Shown here: positions 33,830 through 46,305 of the stretch, piece by piece | How positions within the stretch are numbered: the stretch's first letter is position 1 | Layout: every line of letters begins with the position of its first letter | NCBI RefSeq assembly: GCF_000687475.1 | Contig: NC_057317.1 | Coordinates: forward strand, 1,612,001-1,676,000 | Length of the DNA: 64,000 nt | Source of the DNA: Ustilaginoidea virens | Lineage: Eukaryota > Ascomycota > Sordariomycetes > Hypocreales > Clavicipitaceae | Reading direction: 5' to 3' | Notes under the pieces: model-generated | The model's database searches: none | What the model was told of the DNA's origin: nothing | Seen by the model: the letters and a program-made list of their open reading frames with translations, nothing else | Program-made: the position numbers and the translations under genes

Positions 33830-35772
33830 CTAAGCATACAGCTTCTTCTCGTAAGACTCCATGTTTACGTTGCCCTCCATCTGGGCGCTGGCGGTTCGCA
33901 GCTCGAAGCGAACAAATCCGCTGGCAGCGCCTTCGTGGAGTTCAGCCAAGCTCTTCATGCCACAATCCTGCATCGAATGCTTGAGGCCCGCAGCCAGGTA
34001 CGGAACAAACTTGGTAATTGATCTGGTGAATTTGGTTAGCCAGCGCTCACACGTCGGGAAACGGTGCAGAAGGAAGAGGGGGGGGGGAGGGGAGACGAAC
34101 CCCCGGTGAGCAACGGAACCAGAGACACCTTGTGCAACAAGGACGCTGTCACCCTCGGAAAAGTAGCGGGCAGTGCCCGCGTTGCTCTTCTGACTGTCCT
34201 TGCCGCCACCGCCAGCCTTCTTATCCTGCATGGCATCAATGCTGCCCATGCCACGGTAGGCCTTGACCAGCTTGCCCTCACGAGACACGAACGAGGTGCC
34301 GGGAGACTCGGTGGTACCAGCCAGGAGACCTCCCATCATAACGGTGGAAGCGCCAAGGGCAAGACCCTTGACAATGTGACCCACATTCTGCACACCACCA
34401 TCGGCAATGCAAGGAACGCCGAAGCGCGCGGCAAAGCTGCTGACAGAGTAGACGGCAGCAGCCTGAGGACGACCCACGGCCATGACCTCTTGCGTGATGC
34501 AGGCGGAGCCACTGCCCATACCGATTCGAAGGCCATCAACACCAGCAGCAATGAGGGAGGCTGCCTGTTCGCGCGTCACCACATTGCCGCCGATGACATC
34601 AATACCGGGATACTCGCTCTTGATCCATCTGATCATGTCGATCTGGTACATGCTGTTGCCCTGAGAGCTGTCCAGGATAACAATGTCCAGGCCGGCATCG
34701 ACAAGCTTTTTCAGCCGGAGCTTATCCTCAGGACGAGTGCCAATGGCAGCAGCGCAGAGGAGCTGCTTGCTGTCAGGCAACTTGGAAGCCAAGGGAAAGT
34801 GCTGATTCTTAGTCAAGTCGGAACGGGAGATCATGGACACGAGGTTGAACTTGTCGTCCACAATGGGCAGCTTGCCTTTTTTGGACTTGGCCAGGATTTT
34901 GTTGGCTTCGATGAGAGTGACGCCACTTGTAGCCGTCACAAGGTCAGTAACCATGACTTTGGCCACAGGGACGTCGACGTCGTCTTCGAATTGAAGGTCG
35001 CGGTTGGTGACGATACCCAGGAGCTTGGAGCCAAGTTTGCCGTCCTCTGTATTCTCAGGCCATCATTAGCTATCGAGCACATTTTGGCAAAGGCACAAAA
35101 AAAAAAAAATCAAAGTCCATGATCTGTGCGGCGATCATAGTATTTTCTCTCCCCAAGACGTCAAGTCTTTACGGTGGAACGAAAGTTATATATTATTGGG
35201 TCATAATCATGTCGATACCATGGAACAAATGGAAAAAAAAAAAACGCAACGGCATCCGCTCGAGTAATGCCGAGGGTGGCTATCGACTTACCAGTGACTG
35301 GAAAACCACCAAAGCCCCATTTCTCCTTGAGAGCTTTGGCTTCACCGACAGTGGTGTTGCAATCAATAACAACGGGGTCCATGATGAAACCGTTTTCATA
35401 TCGCTTCACTTTTCGGACCATGTCGGCTTGAGCATCGGGGGAGCAGTTGTGATGTATAACTCCCAGGCCGCCCTGCAGAGCCATATGAATGGCCATTTCG
35501 TGCTCCGTCACCGTGTCCATGGGAGACGAGACAAAGGGTGTTTTCAGAGTGATCCGCTTGGTGATGGCGGAGTCCAGAGTGACTGCAGAGGCAGGGAAGC
35601 CAATGTAGCCAGGCATCAGCAGGAAGTCATTGTAAGTCAGACCACCGTGTTTGGCAGTGTTCATGAGCTCATGAATGTCGAGACCGTCACGAGATTCGTA
35701 TTCGCTCAAGACCTCCAGGGCCTTGGTGTGATCGAGAACGCGGCCAACGCCAAAGCCGTTCAAAGCAGCCAT
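33830..35772 (-). CDS. IMD2: Inosine-5'-monophosphate dehydrogenase
   Basis: Oxidises IMP to XMP with NAD+, the rate-limiting step of GTP synthesis and the target of mycophenolic acid; cytosolic tetramer. Three exons: 35,772-35,292, 35,046-34,101 and 34,022-33,830, giving 539 aa, normal for fungi. Introns are 245 bp and 78 bp. The first junction restores [14 protein letters not shown] and the second [15 protein letters not shown]. The N-terminal catalytic barrel includes [11 protein letters not shown]. Two CBS repeats are inserted at about residues 115-235 ([23 protein letters not shown]). The catalytic loop [10 protein letters not shown] has Cys near residue 343. The flap arginine-tyrosine region (VKAYRGMGS) is intact. 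Start is MAALNGFG; an upstream GTG is not used. IMD2 is used as a family symbol; a single copy is seen here. Confidence 0.95.
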
Positions 35773-36544
35773 TGCGACGTAGGAAATCACAAACGACTTG
35801 GGGTAAGAAGAAGGATGAACGAGATTGGATATGTAGCGTCCAACTCAGAAGGCCGAGAAAGGAGAACTGATCTTTACGGCGCTTCTTCCCGTAGGAAAGA
35901 AGAAGGCCAAGGAGAGCGAAATGGTCAAGAGACTCGAGCCCGAGTTTTTTTTTTTTTTTCTTTTACCCAGCAGAGCACCACTCCACTCCTTGACCCTGGT
36001 GCGCCATTGGGCGGGATGGTGGGCCACTGCATGCAGCCTGCATGTGGTGGGCCCCGCTGTCTTTGCCCCGCTTCCGTACATGTATGTACGTTAGGTCCGT
36101 ACTATTTTCCATCGCTTCATCATGTTCTGGTTTGGCATCCTCGTCTTGTCGCCGGAGGAATTGAACAAGAAACAACCGCTGGTAGTCTACTTCCTTCGCC
36201 TTTGTTTTTCACTCCTTTAGCCGTAATTGCCATTTAAACTTTCCCCCGTGGACAAGCGAGCAACATGGAACAAGGTCGCTCTTCACATCCATAAAACAGA
36301 AGCTGCATTGAGAAGATACCTACCTCAAGTATGAACAGGAAACATCGGTAGACTCTTCGACCATACAGTCTTTGGATGCGGCTTAGAACCCAAATATCCA
36401 GGGTCCCTGATACCCTTTGAGCATTGCCATGTTGTCAAGCACGTTACTTGCTAGCAGTGCTAGTGGTAACAGTGGCTGGCTGTGATGCCTTTCTTATGCT
36501 CGCGACCGACTCAATCGTTGCAGCACCAGAACGTACCAAATTCC
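35773..36544. promoter_or_regulatory. IMPDH promoter / Sip1 3' flank
   Basis: Spacer between two minus-strand genes: the 3' flank of the Sip1-like gene and about 770 bp upstream of IMPDH. A T-run sits at 35,946-35,959. No IMP/GTP-responsive element is recognised and no gene seen. Confidence 0.5.
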
Positions 36545-39420
36545 TTAAGCATGGAAGCAAACCTTGACGTGTATCTCATTGTACCGCGAACCAGGGGCTT
36601 CCATCATCCTCCAGGCCTTCTCAATGTCTACTTCGATAACCCGATCGTTGGCGTGGCTTCGACTGACTGTCTCGAAAGGCACCGGCCTGTCTTCAACTGA
36701 AACCATAAAATCATCTTCAATCTTCAAGAGCGGGAGTGTCGAGATATATATACCTGCGCATCACGTCAATTCGCTTTCCCGTCATGCGGAGTAAGGTAGC
36801 AACACCTACCAAGAGTACCCAGCGCTTTGAGGGAACACTTCACCCAGACTTCACCAGCCATGGACTGGACTACTTGGCTCGATGTTATTGCCGCGCATCC
36901 CGTCATTTTTCCGGTTAAGCCGAATACTCCAGCGTACCCACTTATGAAGCTATTGCCTTCGTAGCGACTCACAGGAAAAGAACACAAAACATCATATCCT
37001 CGCACATCCAAGGAAACGGCAACCAAAGGAGCCGGCCTATTCATGGCCATGGGAGCCGAGGTTTTGCAAGTCGTGTGCGCCCGAATCACGTAGTGCGTGG
37101 ACGGTGTCACTCCAGGAAAGCTGTCCAGAGGTATGAGCTCATTCATGTGCCGTGATGAGACATTGAAAATGCCGAGAATGCCTGTACCCGTCTGCGATGA
37201 CCCTGCATCTGGTCGTTAGGAACAACATTTATGTAGCCATGCACACCTGTGTAACTCACTCACCGTTATAGCTACCAATCTTCAGAAGCGAACCAATCCC
37301 GTACTGATTATATGCATGAATTGATCGTCCCACGGAGCTCGGTCTAAGAATGATTGTTTGCCCCAGTGGTGTTGTAGCAGTCATTTGTCCTATTAGAGGC
37401 AGGTTGTGTTCTCCGGGGACATCCGTTATATAAATCGGACCGCCACTCACGCATCGAGCAGCTGCGTGAAACTCGGAGTACTCGTGCATGGTCTGGAACA
37501 TGTCCCAGTCGGGGATGGCATTCAGAAATCGAGCGACGATGGCGTTGTGGCCATTAGCCCAAACGTGCCAGGTGTGAGAATCTGGCTCGTTGGGGAAGTA
37601 ATCGTCTGAATTCCGCATGGTCGAGTCTTGACCACTCTGGAGCAACCGGGGGTGAAATAATGCCCGAGGGAATTGCGACATGCAGGCAATCACCCGTGAT
37701 CCGAAATGCTTCTGCGATGCCTTTGTCCACACATCGAGATACCCGGACACCAGGTCTCGGCGATCAGATGCCGCCGTCAATAAATCAACCATGACTTGGG
37801 CGTCCGTTTTTACGCCGTCAATCCCTGACTGGGCTAGAGAAGCGTAAAACTCATCATAGAATCGTGACAGATCTTTTTTGGCAACAACCGTGATGTCAGG
37901 TTGGCTAGCGTTTTCTTGCGTCACGGTAACTGTTTTGTAGGTTTTCGCAATGGCACCCACTGGCGAAATACCTCCCCAATAGCCTAGCAGCGCATGCCAT
38001 ACAAATATACTCTGAATATCTGGATGTAAAGCTCGAACACGAGTTACTAAGCCGCGCAAGCCATTTGGAAATGCCTTTTTGTCCGCTTCAAAGTCGGTCC
38101 ATCCAAATTGTGACTGGTCTCTGCCTTTGCGATCAAGAGACTGCCAGTTGTCGTCAATAATCAGATTTGCAATGCGTATGCCGTTTTCGGCCAGTCTCTG
38201 AACCGACGAGAGAAGCTTTTCCTCTGAGAGTTGCTGGCCCAAAGCGTTCCAAGTGCCTAGGCGACATCAGTTCTGGTTCCTGGACTTAGACTGTGCCGCA
38301 AATACTCACAGAATCCCAGACCATCATACCACTCTGCCTTCCATCTGGACAGAGTCAGGCCGTACGTCTCGTGACTGGCAACACGGTGATGTTGTGTTGC
38401 GTTATATGGTGATACGAGGGTCCTCGCGGCGTACATAACAGAAGCTACAGCATTGTCAAAGCAGATTCCTTCAGACACTAGCACCGTGACCGTTCCAGAG
38501 GTTCGAGAGTCATTGCGAGCCTATGGGCTTCAGTTCAGCAACAGCGTCAGAATACAACTCGGGGAAGTTCATACATGAACTCTGACTCTGTTTCCTTCAC
38601 CTTGCTGAAACGTGGCAGACAAGTCGCCAACGCCACTGACAGCAAGCAAGGCCATCGTTTTCCCCTCTGAACTCAAAAAACAACACAATATGGCGTCCTC
38701 ATCAATGACGAAGTTTGACTCGCCTTGTCGAGGACCTAACCAGGATGGTCTGTGGCGTACCAACGCGAACCATCTATAAAATGTCAGTGGCAACGCTTCA
38801 AGCGACATCCTCGGAGCAAGTCATGTTGTACAATATGGTGCACGCGACAGGAGAGTCACCTACCGCAGAAAGGACCCCCAGGGTGTACCAAGACCGATGT
38901 TTCGGGAAGATGAAGCTTGTCCTGATGAACCTGGGATAGAGCAGTTCAAGGACCAAACTTGAGTACCAGGAGATTGGCTGACATGAGATGTAACCTCCCA
39001 TTCAGCAGTCAAGTCTGGAATACATGGCTGCAAGCGGTCTGATGATGTTACGGCGGGCGGTAGCAATACAATACCATCGGCGAGGCCTTCGTCACGAACC
39101 CAGCGCCAACATTTGTCTCCAGCTTGACGACATCTCAAAGTAAACTGTAAGCGTTCTTTCAACACAATCTGGTGAGAGAAATACACGAATGAGCTTGACG
39201 AATCTGGGGTATGAAGGAGCGGAGGCTCGAGACCATCTGCTACCCTGCTGAGCTGTATGTCTTCCCAGTTCGATTTATCTACGGAAACCCTCAGCGAGAC
39301 TTGCCATGGCTCCTGAATCCGGGCACTGGAGATTTCCAGTATTGAGGTCAAAGTCAATTTGCCATCATTGATCACTGTCACTTGACCAAGTGGAGGATAG
39401 CTCTGCAGTATTGCCTTCAT
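36545..39420 (-). CDS. Sip1 / raffinose-synthase-like glycoside hydrolase (GH36)
   Basis: A member of the raffinose synthase/Sip1 family (Pfam PF05691), GH36-like alpha-galactosidase or galactosyltransferase. In fungi the substrate is not certain. Six exons: 39,420-38,864, 38,773-38,575, 38,520-38,310, 38,256-37,264, 37,202-36,810 and 36,753-36,545, giving 853 aa, with introns of 53-90 bp. All junctions close in frame, for example FLRWFALVRHRPSW, VHARNDS, GLGFCTWNALGQ and YNGSSQTGTG. The catalytic barrel contains LIIDDNWQS, FVWHALLGYWGG, DGVKTDAQVMVDLL (candidate nucleophile Asp), and NSDDYFPNEPDSHTWHVWAN with ISDVPGEH-like text near the acid/base region. The C-terminal beta domain ends in VKVCFHA. 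There is no obvious signal peptide, suggesting an intracellular enzyme. It is divergent from MPP-beta. Confidence 0.87.
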
Positions 39421-39989
39421 GATTCTCAAACATTCATCAATGTTCTTAGCTCAAACAAAGTCACGGGAGATTCCCCACGCATGAAAGCTCATTGAGACTA
39501 GCATGAAACCGAAAATGAAAGCCAGTCCGCGGCACTGGGGTAAAACAGAAGCAACGACGCGAGGCACTTGGGCGGAGGATGTTGTTCCAGAAAAGAGGGC
39601 TTCCCGGGTAGACTTCAAGTCACAGTAAGAACAGAGCGAGGCGTGAAGCTCGGCATGTCAGTCATTTGATGCGAGTGGTTGACAACAGGATTGCAGGTAC
39701 AGGATGGCAGGATGGCAGAATGGCAGAATGGCAAAATGAGGCACGGCAACATGAGTAATGCAGGCGCTTGATTGGCTTAGGTATGTACCTAAAACCCCCT
39801 ACCTGCAGGTATATATGTGAGAGACCGTCAGGTTAAGCCTCGGAGCCGGTCGGATTGACTGGTGCAAATTTGGACGCCTGGTGCTTCAGGCCACACATTT
39901 ACCTCAGCAAAGCTCCCAGCCAGCCGAGACAGAAAGACTTGATCAAACCAACCGGACTCTATTCACCCTTGAGCCACCAAACCTCCCTC
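39421..39989. promoter_or_regulatory. Divergent promoter Sip1-like / MPP-beta
   Basis: About 570 bp. It contains short AGGATGGC/AGAATGGC direct repeats (39,700-39,735) and ACCTGCAGGT (39,800-39,809), a 10-bp palindrome close to the MPP-beta 5' UTR. No coding frame is supported. Confidence 0.5.
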
Positions 39990-41704
39990 ATGGCGTCTCG
40001 CAGACTAGCTTTGAACCTCTCGCAGGGCCTGCGAAGCCGTGCTCGTCTGTCGGCCACCGGTGCCCTGCGTCGGGGCTTCGCGACTCCTTCCAGCGTTGGC
40101 AAAACTCAAACCACAACACTCAAAAACGGCTTGACAGTGTGTACCACCCGCTCAGCCTCAATTGGTCTCTGACAGTGCCGCAGGTGACTTGCTTCTGACA
40201 TGTAAAACGCTAGGTCGCCACCGAGCACTCTCCATGGGCTCAAACCTCGACTGTTGGCGTCTGGATTGACGCCGGTTCTCGAGCCGAAACTGACGAGAAC
40301 AACGGCACCGCACATTTCCTCGAGCACTTGGCGTTCAAGGTATGCCGTCGACGGCCATCAACGGGGCTGCTACCTCGTCATTATATTAACGTGAATCGCA
40401 GGGTACCGCGAAGCGATCGCAGCAACAGTTGGAACTGGAAATTGAGAATATGGGTGCCCATCTCAACGCCTACACCTCGGTGAGTTTTTGACTAGCCATG
40501 CTCCGGGTCGAGTCGGAGAGTGTCGCTAACTAAATACAATAAACAGCGTGAGAACACCGTCTACTTTGCCAAGTCATTCAACTCCGATGTTCCTCAGTGC
40601 GTCGACATCCTGTCCGATATACTGCAAAACTCCAAGCTCGAGGAGTCCGCCATTGAGCGCGAGCGTGATGTCATTTTGAGGGAGTCCGAGGAGGTGGAGA
40701 AGCAGGTCGAAGAGGTCGTCTTTGATCATCTGCACGCCACTGCTTTCCAGCATCAGCCCTTGGGACGAACCATTCTCGGCCCTCGCCAGAACATCCGCGA
40801 CATCACCCGAACCGAGCTTACCAACTACATCAAGAACAACTACACTGCTGATCGCATGGTTCTCGTCGGTGCCGGCGGTATCCCTCACGAGAAGCTCGTA
40901 GAGTTAGCCGAGAAGCACTTTTCAGGTCTTCCCAGCAAGGGTCCTGAGAATCAGGCCTACCTGTTGTCTAAAAAGAAGGCTGACTTTATTGGCTCCGACG
41001 TCCGTGTCCGTGATGACACCATGGGCACTGCCAACGTAGCCCTTGCTGTCGAGGGTGTAAGCTGGAATTCCGATGACTACTTCACTGCTCTGGTCACCCA
41101 GGCTATCGTAGGCAACTACGACAAGGCCATGGGCAACGCGCCACACCAGGGAAGCAAGCTTAGCGGCTTGGTTCATCGACATGAGCTGGCGAACAGCTTC
41201 ATGAGCTTCTCTACCAGTTACAGCGATACCGGGTATGTCTTGCTTACTGTCCACTTTCGTTTTCCCTTGGTTGAGTCGCGTCCATTTAAAGCGCCATCCT
41301 ACTGACCTTGTTCTAGTCTCTGGGGGATCTACCTGAGCACCGATAACACTGCTCATCTCGATGATCTCGTTCATTTTTCCATACGCGAGTGGATGCGTCT
41401 TTGCACCAATGTCGGCGAAGCTGAGGTTGAACGCGCCAAAGCTCAGCTCAAGGCGTCTATTCTTCTGTCTCTGGACGGCACCACTGCTGTGGCCGAGGAT
41501 ATCGGTCGCCAGCTGATCACCACCGGCCGCCGCATGATGCCTGGTGAGATTGAGCGCAAGATTGATGCCATCACCGAAGTCGACGTCATGGACTTTGCCA
41601 ACCGCAAGTTGTGGGACAAGGACATTGCCATCAGCGCTGTCGGTAGTATTGAAGCATTGTTTGACTATCAGAGACTGCGGAACACGATGAAGCCCAAGTT
41701 CTGA
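39990..41704 (+). CDS. MAS1: Mitochondrial processing peptidase, beta subunit
   Basis: The catalytic subunit of the matrix peptidase that removes presequences. In Neurospora the same protein is also core I of complex III. Five exons: 39,990-40,136, 40,214-40,339, 40,402-40,479, 40,547-41,232 and 41,317-41,704, giving 474 aa. Introns of 62-84 bp are all GT-AG. The N-terminus [20 protein letters not shown] is Arg/Ser/Leu-rich without acids, a matrix presequence. The M16 zinc motif HFLEH falls at residues 83-87, split only 5' of LAFK, with the distal Glu in the [10 protein letters not shown] region downstream. It also has [27 protein letters not shown] and ends MKPKF. Length matches the family. 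The junction [17 protein letters not shown] fixes intron 1. Confidence 0.95.
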
Positions 41705-42270
41705 GGTAACACTGGGGGCTGCTCGGGATTTTTGCAAAAGCGTGACTCGGGTATAGAGTGTATGAGGTGCCGTTTTAATTAAAGGCCTTGTGTATCATAA
41801 AGTTCTCCTTGCTCATACAATAGTCAGAATTTGGGGGGGCTTTGAACCTGATGTTTTCTTTGTCATGTCAATCGTTGGCCATTGCATTTGGTGTTGCCGT
41901 AGATTTCTCCCTTTCTTTCGCTCTTTCTTTCTGTTTTTGGACTAAGAGTCACATTTCCGTGGCATTTACCCGTTTTATTCACTCCCGAATGGGTCCTAGT
42001 CGAATGAGGCAATGGCGTATGGTGACCGAAGCTTTAATCATTCGTGGCCTACCTAAGGCAGGTAGGTAGGCGTGAACAAACACCTACCCAAGCGGGTTCG
42101 ACACTGGCATCCTGAACTAACGAAGCCATGTTGCCCAAAAGCCCCCTTTGTCCCCTTCGCCAAACTCCATAAACGCCTAGCCAAGCTCGTCTTCCAGATG
42201 CAACCGGGCCTGTGATGCTGCCATGCGACAAGACAAAAAGTACGAGAACCGCGCGACTCCGTTACTCCGT
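41705..42270. other. Convergent spacer MPP-beta / TAF9
   Basis: 3' flanks of two convergent genes, including CTACCTAAGGCAGGTAGGTAG near 42,049-42,069 (the GGTAG/CTACC motif seen in several spacers). No gene seen. Confidence 0.55.
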
Positions 42271-43029
42271 TTACTCTGCCATTTCCTGATCGACGTCGTC
42301 ACCGAAAACATCCTCAACAGTTCCTCCTTCTATGCCATCACCACCCACGTCTTCCAGGTCGGGCCCTTCCACACCCTCCATCGCATCGCCTCCATTGCCA
42401 CTTTCTTCAAATTCGTCATAATCCTCGGCCTCATCCCACATATCCTTCAGGCCCCAGCTCGTTCCGCTGAGAACAAACCGCTCGCTGGGCAGGCGAATTC
42501 CCCACTCGTTGGGGACAATTTTTGGCAAGGCGACCTTGTTCCGCTCGCGGGCCAGTTCTTGCATGTATTCTTTGCTGATGCCGCCTCCGCTGCTTCCTCC
42601 ACGGAACTGGTAGCCTAGACGGGCACCAATCGCCAATTTCACGCCGTTGGCTGTGATGGGGGCCTCGCCTGCGGCCAGGGCCGTTGCTCCAGACGAGGCG
42701 GACGGTTTCGCGCCCGCCTGCGCCACGTAGGGGTCGCCGGAGAGGTGGAGAGCATCGTTTAGGACAGAAGATGTGTGTCTGTAGGCAAAGTCGAGGAGCA
42801 GGAGGGGGACCCGCTGCTCGTAGGCCGTGACGCCTTGCGAGGTGAGGAGGAGCTCAATGAGGCGCGAATCGCGAGGTCGCGGATCGGAGGTATTGGGGGT
42901 TTGGGCCGGGGTCGGTCCACCAGCAGGTTGGCCGGCAGCATTGGCAGATTGCGGGATAGGAGCGGTTTGCGATGAGGGTGCCGTTGCCGAGGGTATGACG
43001 CCGTTTGTCTGTGCTGGGGCGGAAGTCAT
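42271..43029 (-). CDS. TAF9: Transcription initiation factor TFIID subunit 9 (TAF9)
   Basis: Histone-fold subunit shared by TFIID and SAGA that pairs with TAF6; nuclear. A single exon of 252 aa. Residues 1-50 are an Ala/Pro/Thr-rich leader. The histone fold starts at about residue 51 with [20 protein letters not shown] and continues through [21 protein letters not shown]. It then has a TAF9-typical Ala-rich insertion and [13 protein letters not shown]...[19 protein letters not shown], the conserved region after the fold. The C-terminus is strongly acidic ([18 protein letters not shown]). Start is the ATG at 43,029 with no competing upstream ATG in frame. It is divergent from HIS4 across 569 bp. 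Confidence 0.92.
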   Translation of the reverse strand: MTSAPAQTNGVIPSATAPSSQTAPIPQSANAAGQPAGGPTPAQTPNTSDPRPRDSRLIELLLTSQGVTAYEQRVPLLLLDFAYRHTSSVLNDALHLSGDPYVAQAGAKPSASSGATALAAGEAPITANGVKLAIGARLGYQFRGGSSGGGISKEYMQELARERNKVALPKIVPNEWGIRLPSERFVLSGTSWGLKDMWDEAEDYDEFEESGNGGDAMEGVEGPDLEDVGGDGIEGGTVEDVFGDDVDQEMAE

Positions 43030-43598
43030 TTTGGGTTATCGCGAAGCTAGGCGATGCTGCTGCTTTGCGACGGGAGGTGATGCGACAGGCGTCACCATGA
43101 AAGGGACCCGGCTAAGCTAGGAAATGCGCATCCGTCTGGATGTGGCCAGGGGCAGCAAAGCAGCTGCGATGGGTATGTGGTCAATATGCACGACAGTACG
43201 GAGTACGAGGTCGACAATGCGTCGGGTTGGGTTTCTGGTGGCATCATTGAACAACCCGGCCAATCAGTTTCTCGGCCGTCCAGTTAATCCGGCGGCAGGT
43301 CCCCCGGCCCTAGTGGAGGCTAAGTACCTAGATACCTGGCAGCCACTGCCCTCGCTGCGGCCGTTACGGAGTACGGAGTACATGGCGGGGCAAAACAGTC
43401 GCTAGGCTGCGCCGTCATCGCTCTGTACATGATCTCGACACTCGAAGCGATTGGGATTCTTTGGCGCAGTCTGAAACTTTTTTTTTTTTTTCCCCTTCCC
43501 ATCGAGCTGCAGGACTCTCGCGAAGCCACCGAATCGGCTCGGCTTGTCCGTCCCCGTGTCTTTTCGATTTCTTCCACTGACGCAACAGCAGCCTCACC
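43030..43598. promoter_or_regulatory. Divergent promoter TAF9 / HIS4
   Basis: Contains TACGGAGTA at about 43,196-43,204 and a doubled copy TTACGGAGTACGGAGTA at about 43,365-43,381. It also has a T-tract at 43,479-43,490 and TGACGCA 25 bp before the HIS4 ATG. The last resembles half of a Gcn4/CPC1 or CRE site, which would fit amino-acid control of HIS4, but it is a single weak match. Confidence 0.45.
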
Positions 43599-46305
43599 AT
43601 GGAAACGGAGCTGCCGCTGCCGTTTCTTATCAGCGTTGCTGTCCCACCTGGCCTGGCCAACTTGGATGGCCTGACACGCGAGGAAGTGTCGCTCTTGGGC
43701 AATCCTTTCCTGCAGGCCACGCCCACGATCCAAGAAAAGCTTCTCCGCTTCTCCAACCGTCACAGCTACGAGTTCCACGCTCACCTAGACGCCACTGCCT
43801 TGCAATCGCCAGACGACGTGATTGCGCTGCTGGATGGCGGGGCGCGCCGGGTTTTCGTCGCTCCAGAGGCATTGACTCGATATGCCGGTTTCGGAGACAG
43901 AGTCTTGCCCGCTGTTTCTACCCCGGATCTCTCTGCAGCTTCGGAGCACGGCTTGTTGATCAAGGATTTTGACTGGACGACCTCCGAGGCTCGCCAGTTC
44001 GTCGAGGCCGCCCAATCAACAAAGCCCAAGAATCTCTATCTTTTCCCCGTCGCTGGTGCTCCCCTGGACCAGTTCATCAAGATTGCGCAAAACGCCAACG
44101 CCATTCCTATTCTTCCCTCTACCGGTCTGACAACCAGCAAGTCTGTCACGGACAAGCTGTTGCTTTCCAAAGTCATTGTGACTTACTGGAAGTCGGATCG
44201 CCAGGATGGCCTTGTTCCTACCGTTGTCACCGACGAGGCCGGCGTCGCTCTTGGCCTCGCCTACTCCAGTGAGGAAAGCGTGCTCGAAGCCCTAAAGACG
44301 CAGGCCGGAGTCTATCAAAGCAGAAAACGAGGCTTGTGGATCAAAGGCGCGACCTCGGGAGACACCCAGGAGCTGGTCCGGGTGGCTCTGGACTGCGACA
44401 ACGACACCTTGAAGTTTGTAGTCAAGCAAAAGGGCCGCTTCTGTCACCTGCAGCAGTTTGGCTGCTTCGGGAACTTGAGGGGCATTCCTTCTCTGGAGCG
44501 GACTCTGCTATCCAGAAGGCAATCTGCTCCCGAGGGCTCCTACACGGCTAGGCTGTTTTCCGACGAGAAGCTGTTGCGGGCCAAAATCATGGAGGAGGCG
44601 GAGGAGCTATGCGATGCCAAGACGCCTCAGGAGGCTGCCTTCGAGGCCGCCGACTTGATTTACTTTGCTTTGACCAAGGCCGTTAGTACTGGCGCCACGC
44701 TGGCCGATATTGAGGCCAATCTGGACGCCAAGAGCCTAAAGGTCACCAGAAGACCAGGCAACGCCAAAGGAAAGTGGGCGGAGAAGGAGGGCATCAAGAC
44801 ACAGGGCGGCGCTTCTGCTCACCAACCAGCCTCCGGCAAACCCGTCGAAGCCAGGATCGCCATGAAGCGCGTCGATGCCACCAAGGTAACCGAGGCTGAG
44901 CTGCTGAGCACCTTGCAGCGTCCCTCGCAGAGGTCTCCCGAAGCCATCCTGAAGATTGTAACCCCCATTATAGACGACGTGCGCAGGAATGGCGACAAAG
45001 CTCTGCTCTCATACACCCACAAGTTTGAAAAGGCCACTTCTCTGACGTCCCCCGTCATCAAGGCCCCGTTCTCCCCTGACCTCATGAGGCTGGATCCCGA
45101 GACGATCAAGGCCATTGACACGTCGTTTGAGAACATTAGAAAGTTCCACGCTTCTCAGAAGGAAGACAAGCCCTTGGAGGTGGAGACGATGCCAGGCGTC
45201 GTCTGCGGCCGCTTCTCGAGACCCATCGAACGAGTCGGCCTGTACGTCCCCGGCGGCACTGCCGTGTTGCCCAGCACTGCGCTCATGCTCGGCGTTCCAG
45301 CCATGGTAGCCGGATGCCAGAAACTCGTGTTTGCTTCCCCCCCGCGATCGGACGGAAGCGTCACCCCCGAAATTGTCTACGTGGCCCACAAGGTCGGCGC
45401 CGAGAGCGTCGTCCTCGCCGGCGGCGCCCAAGCCATAGCTGCCATGGCCTACGGGACCGAGAGCGTCAGCAAGGTCGACAAGATTCTCGGCCCTGGCAAC
45501 CAGTTCGTCACCGCGGCCAAGATGCACGTCAGCAACGACACCAACGCCGGCGTGAGCATCGACATGCCCGCCGGTCCGTCCGAGGTCCTCGTCGTTGCCG
45601 ACCGGCACGCCAACCCGGCGTTTGTGGCGTCGGACCTGCTCTCCCAGGCAGAGCACGGCGTCGACAGCCAAGTCATTCTCATCGCCGTCGACCTCGACGA
45701 CGAGCAGCTCCAAGCCATCGACGACGAGGTCCACAACCAGGCCGTGGCCCTCCCCAGGGTAGACATTGTTCGCGGGTCGATTGCCCATTCCGTCACCATC
45801 CAAGTCAAGACCATGCAAGAAGCCATGCGCATCAGCAACGAGTACGCTCCCGAGCACCTCATTCTGCAAACCAAAGATGCCGCCGAGTCTGTCGACCAGG
45901 TCATGAACGCAGGCAGTGTCTTTATCGGCCACTGGACCCCGGAGAGTGTAGGCGACTACTCTGCCGGTGTGAATCATTCGTTGCGTAAGTTACTCTCTGC
46001 TCTTTTCTTTGGTTTATATATATATATATATATATATATACAAAAAGTTCTTGCTCGCCCCTGTCTGACGAGAATGGGCGATGGGATAAATGACATTGCT
46101 GACTGCCAACCAAGCCACCTACGGTTTCGCCAAACAATACTCCGGCGTCAATCTCTCGTCTTTTATGAAGCACATCACCTGCTCCAATCTCACGGCCGAG
46201 GGTCTCAGGAACGTCGGGCCCGCCGTCATGCAGCTCGCCAAGGTGGAGGAGTTGGAGGCCCACAGGCGAGCAGTGGAAATCCGCCTCAAGCACATGAATC
46301 AGTGA
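43599..46305 (+). CDS. HIS4: Trifunctional histidine biosynthesis enzyme (PRA-CH / PRA-PH / histidinol dehydrogenase)
   Basis: Catalyses steps 2, 3, 9 and 10 of histidine synthesis: phosphoribosyl-ATP pyrophosphohydrolase, phosphoribosyl-AMP cyclohydrolase and histidinol dehydrogenase. Two exons: 43,599-45,984 and 46,115-46,305, giving 858 aa (Neurospora HIS-3 is similar). The 130-bp intron has a TA microsatellite and an AAG acceptor; the junction reads GVNHSLPTYGFAKQYSG. The cyclohydrolase motif RGLWIKGATSGDTQ lies at about 245, with DCDNDT and CH/CF zinc ligands following. PRA-PH is at about 320-400 (KIMEEAEELCDAKT, EAADLIYFAL). Histidinol dehydrogenase is from about 430 on, with RVGLYVPGGTAVLPS, DKILGPGNQFV, DMPAGPSEV, SQAEHG, YAPEHLI and GDYSAGVNH. 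The frame would otherwise read through the intron to 46,313. Confidence 0.96.

Noticed and set aside
34064..35122. 352-codon plus-strand frame over IMPDH
   Set aside because: Shadow of the IMPDH minus-strand exon.
45009..45977. 322-codon minus-strand frame inside HIS4
   Set aside because: Antisense shadow of histidinol dehydrogenase produced by GC-rich codon usage.
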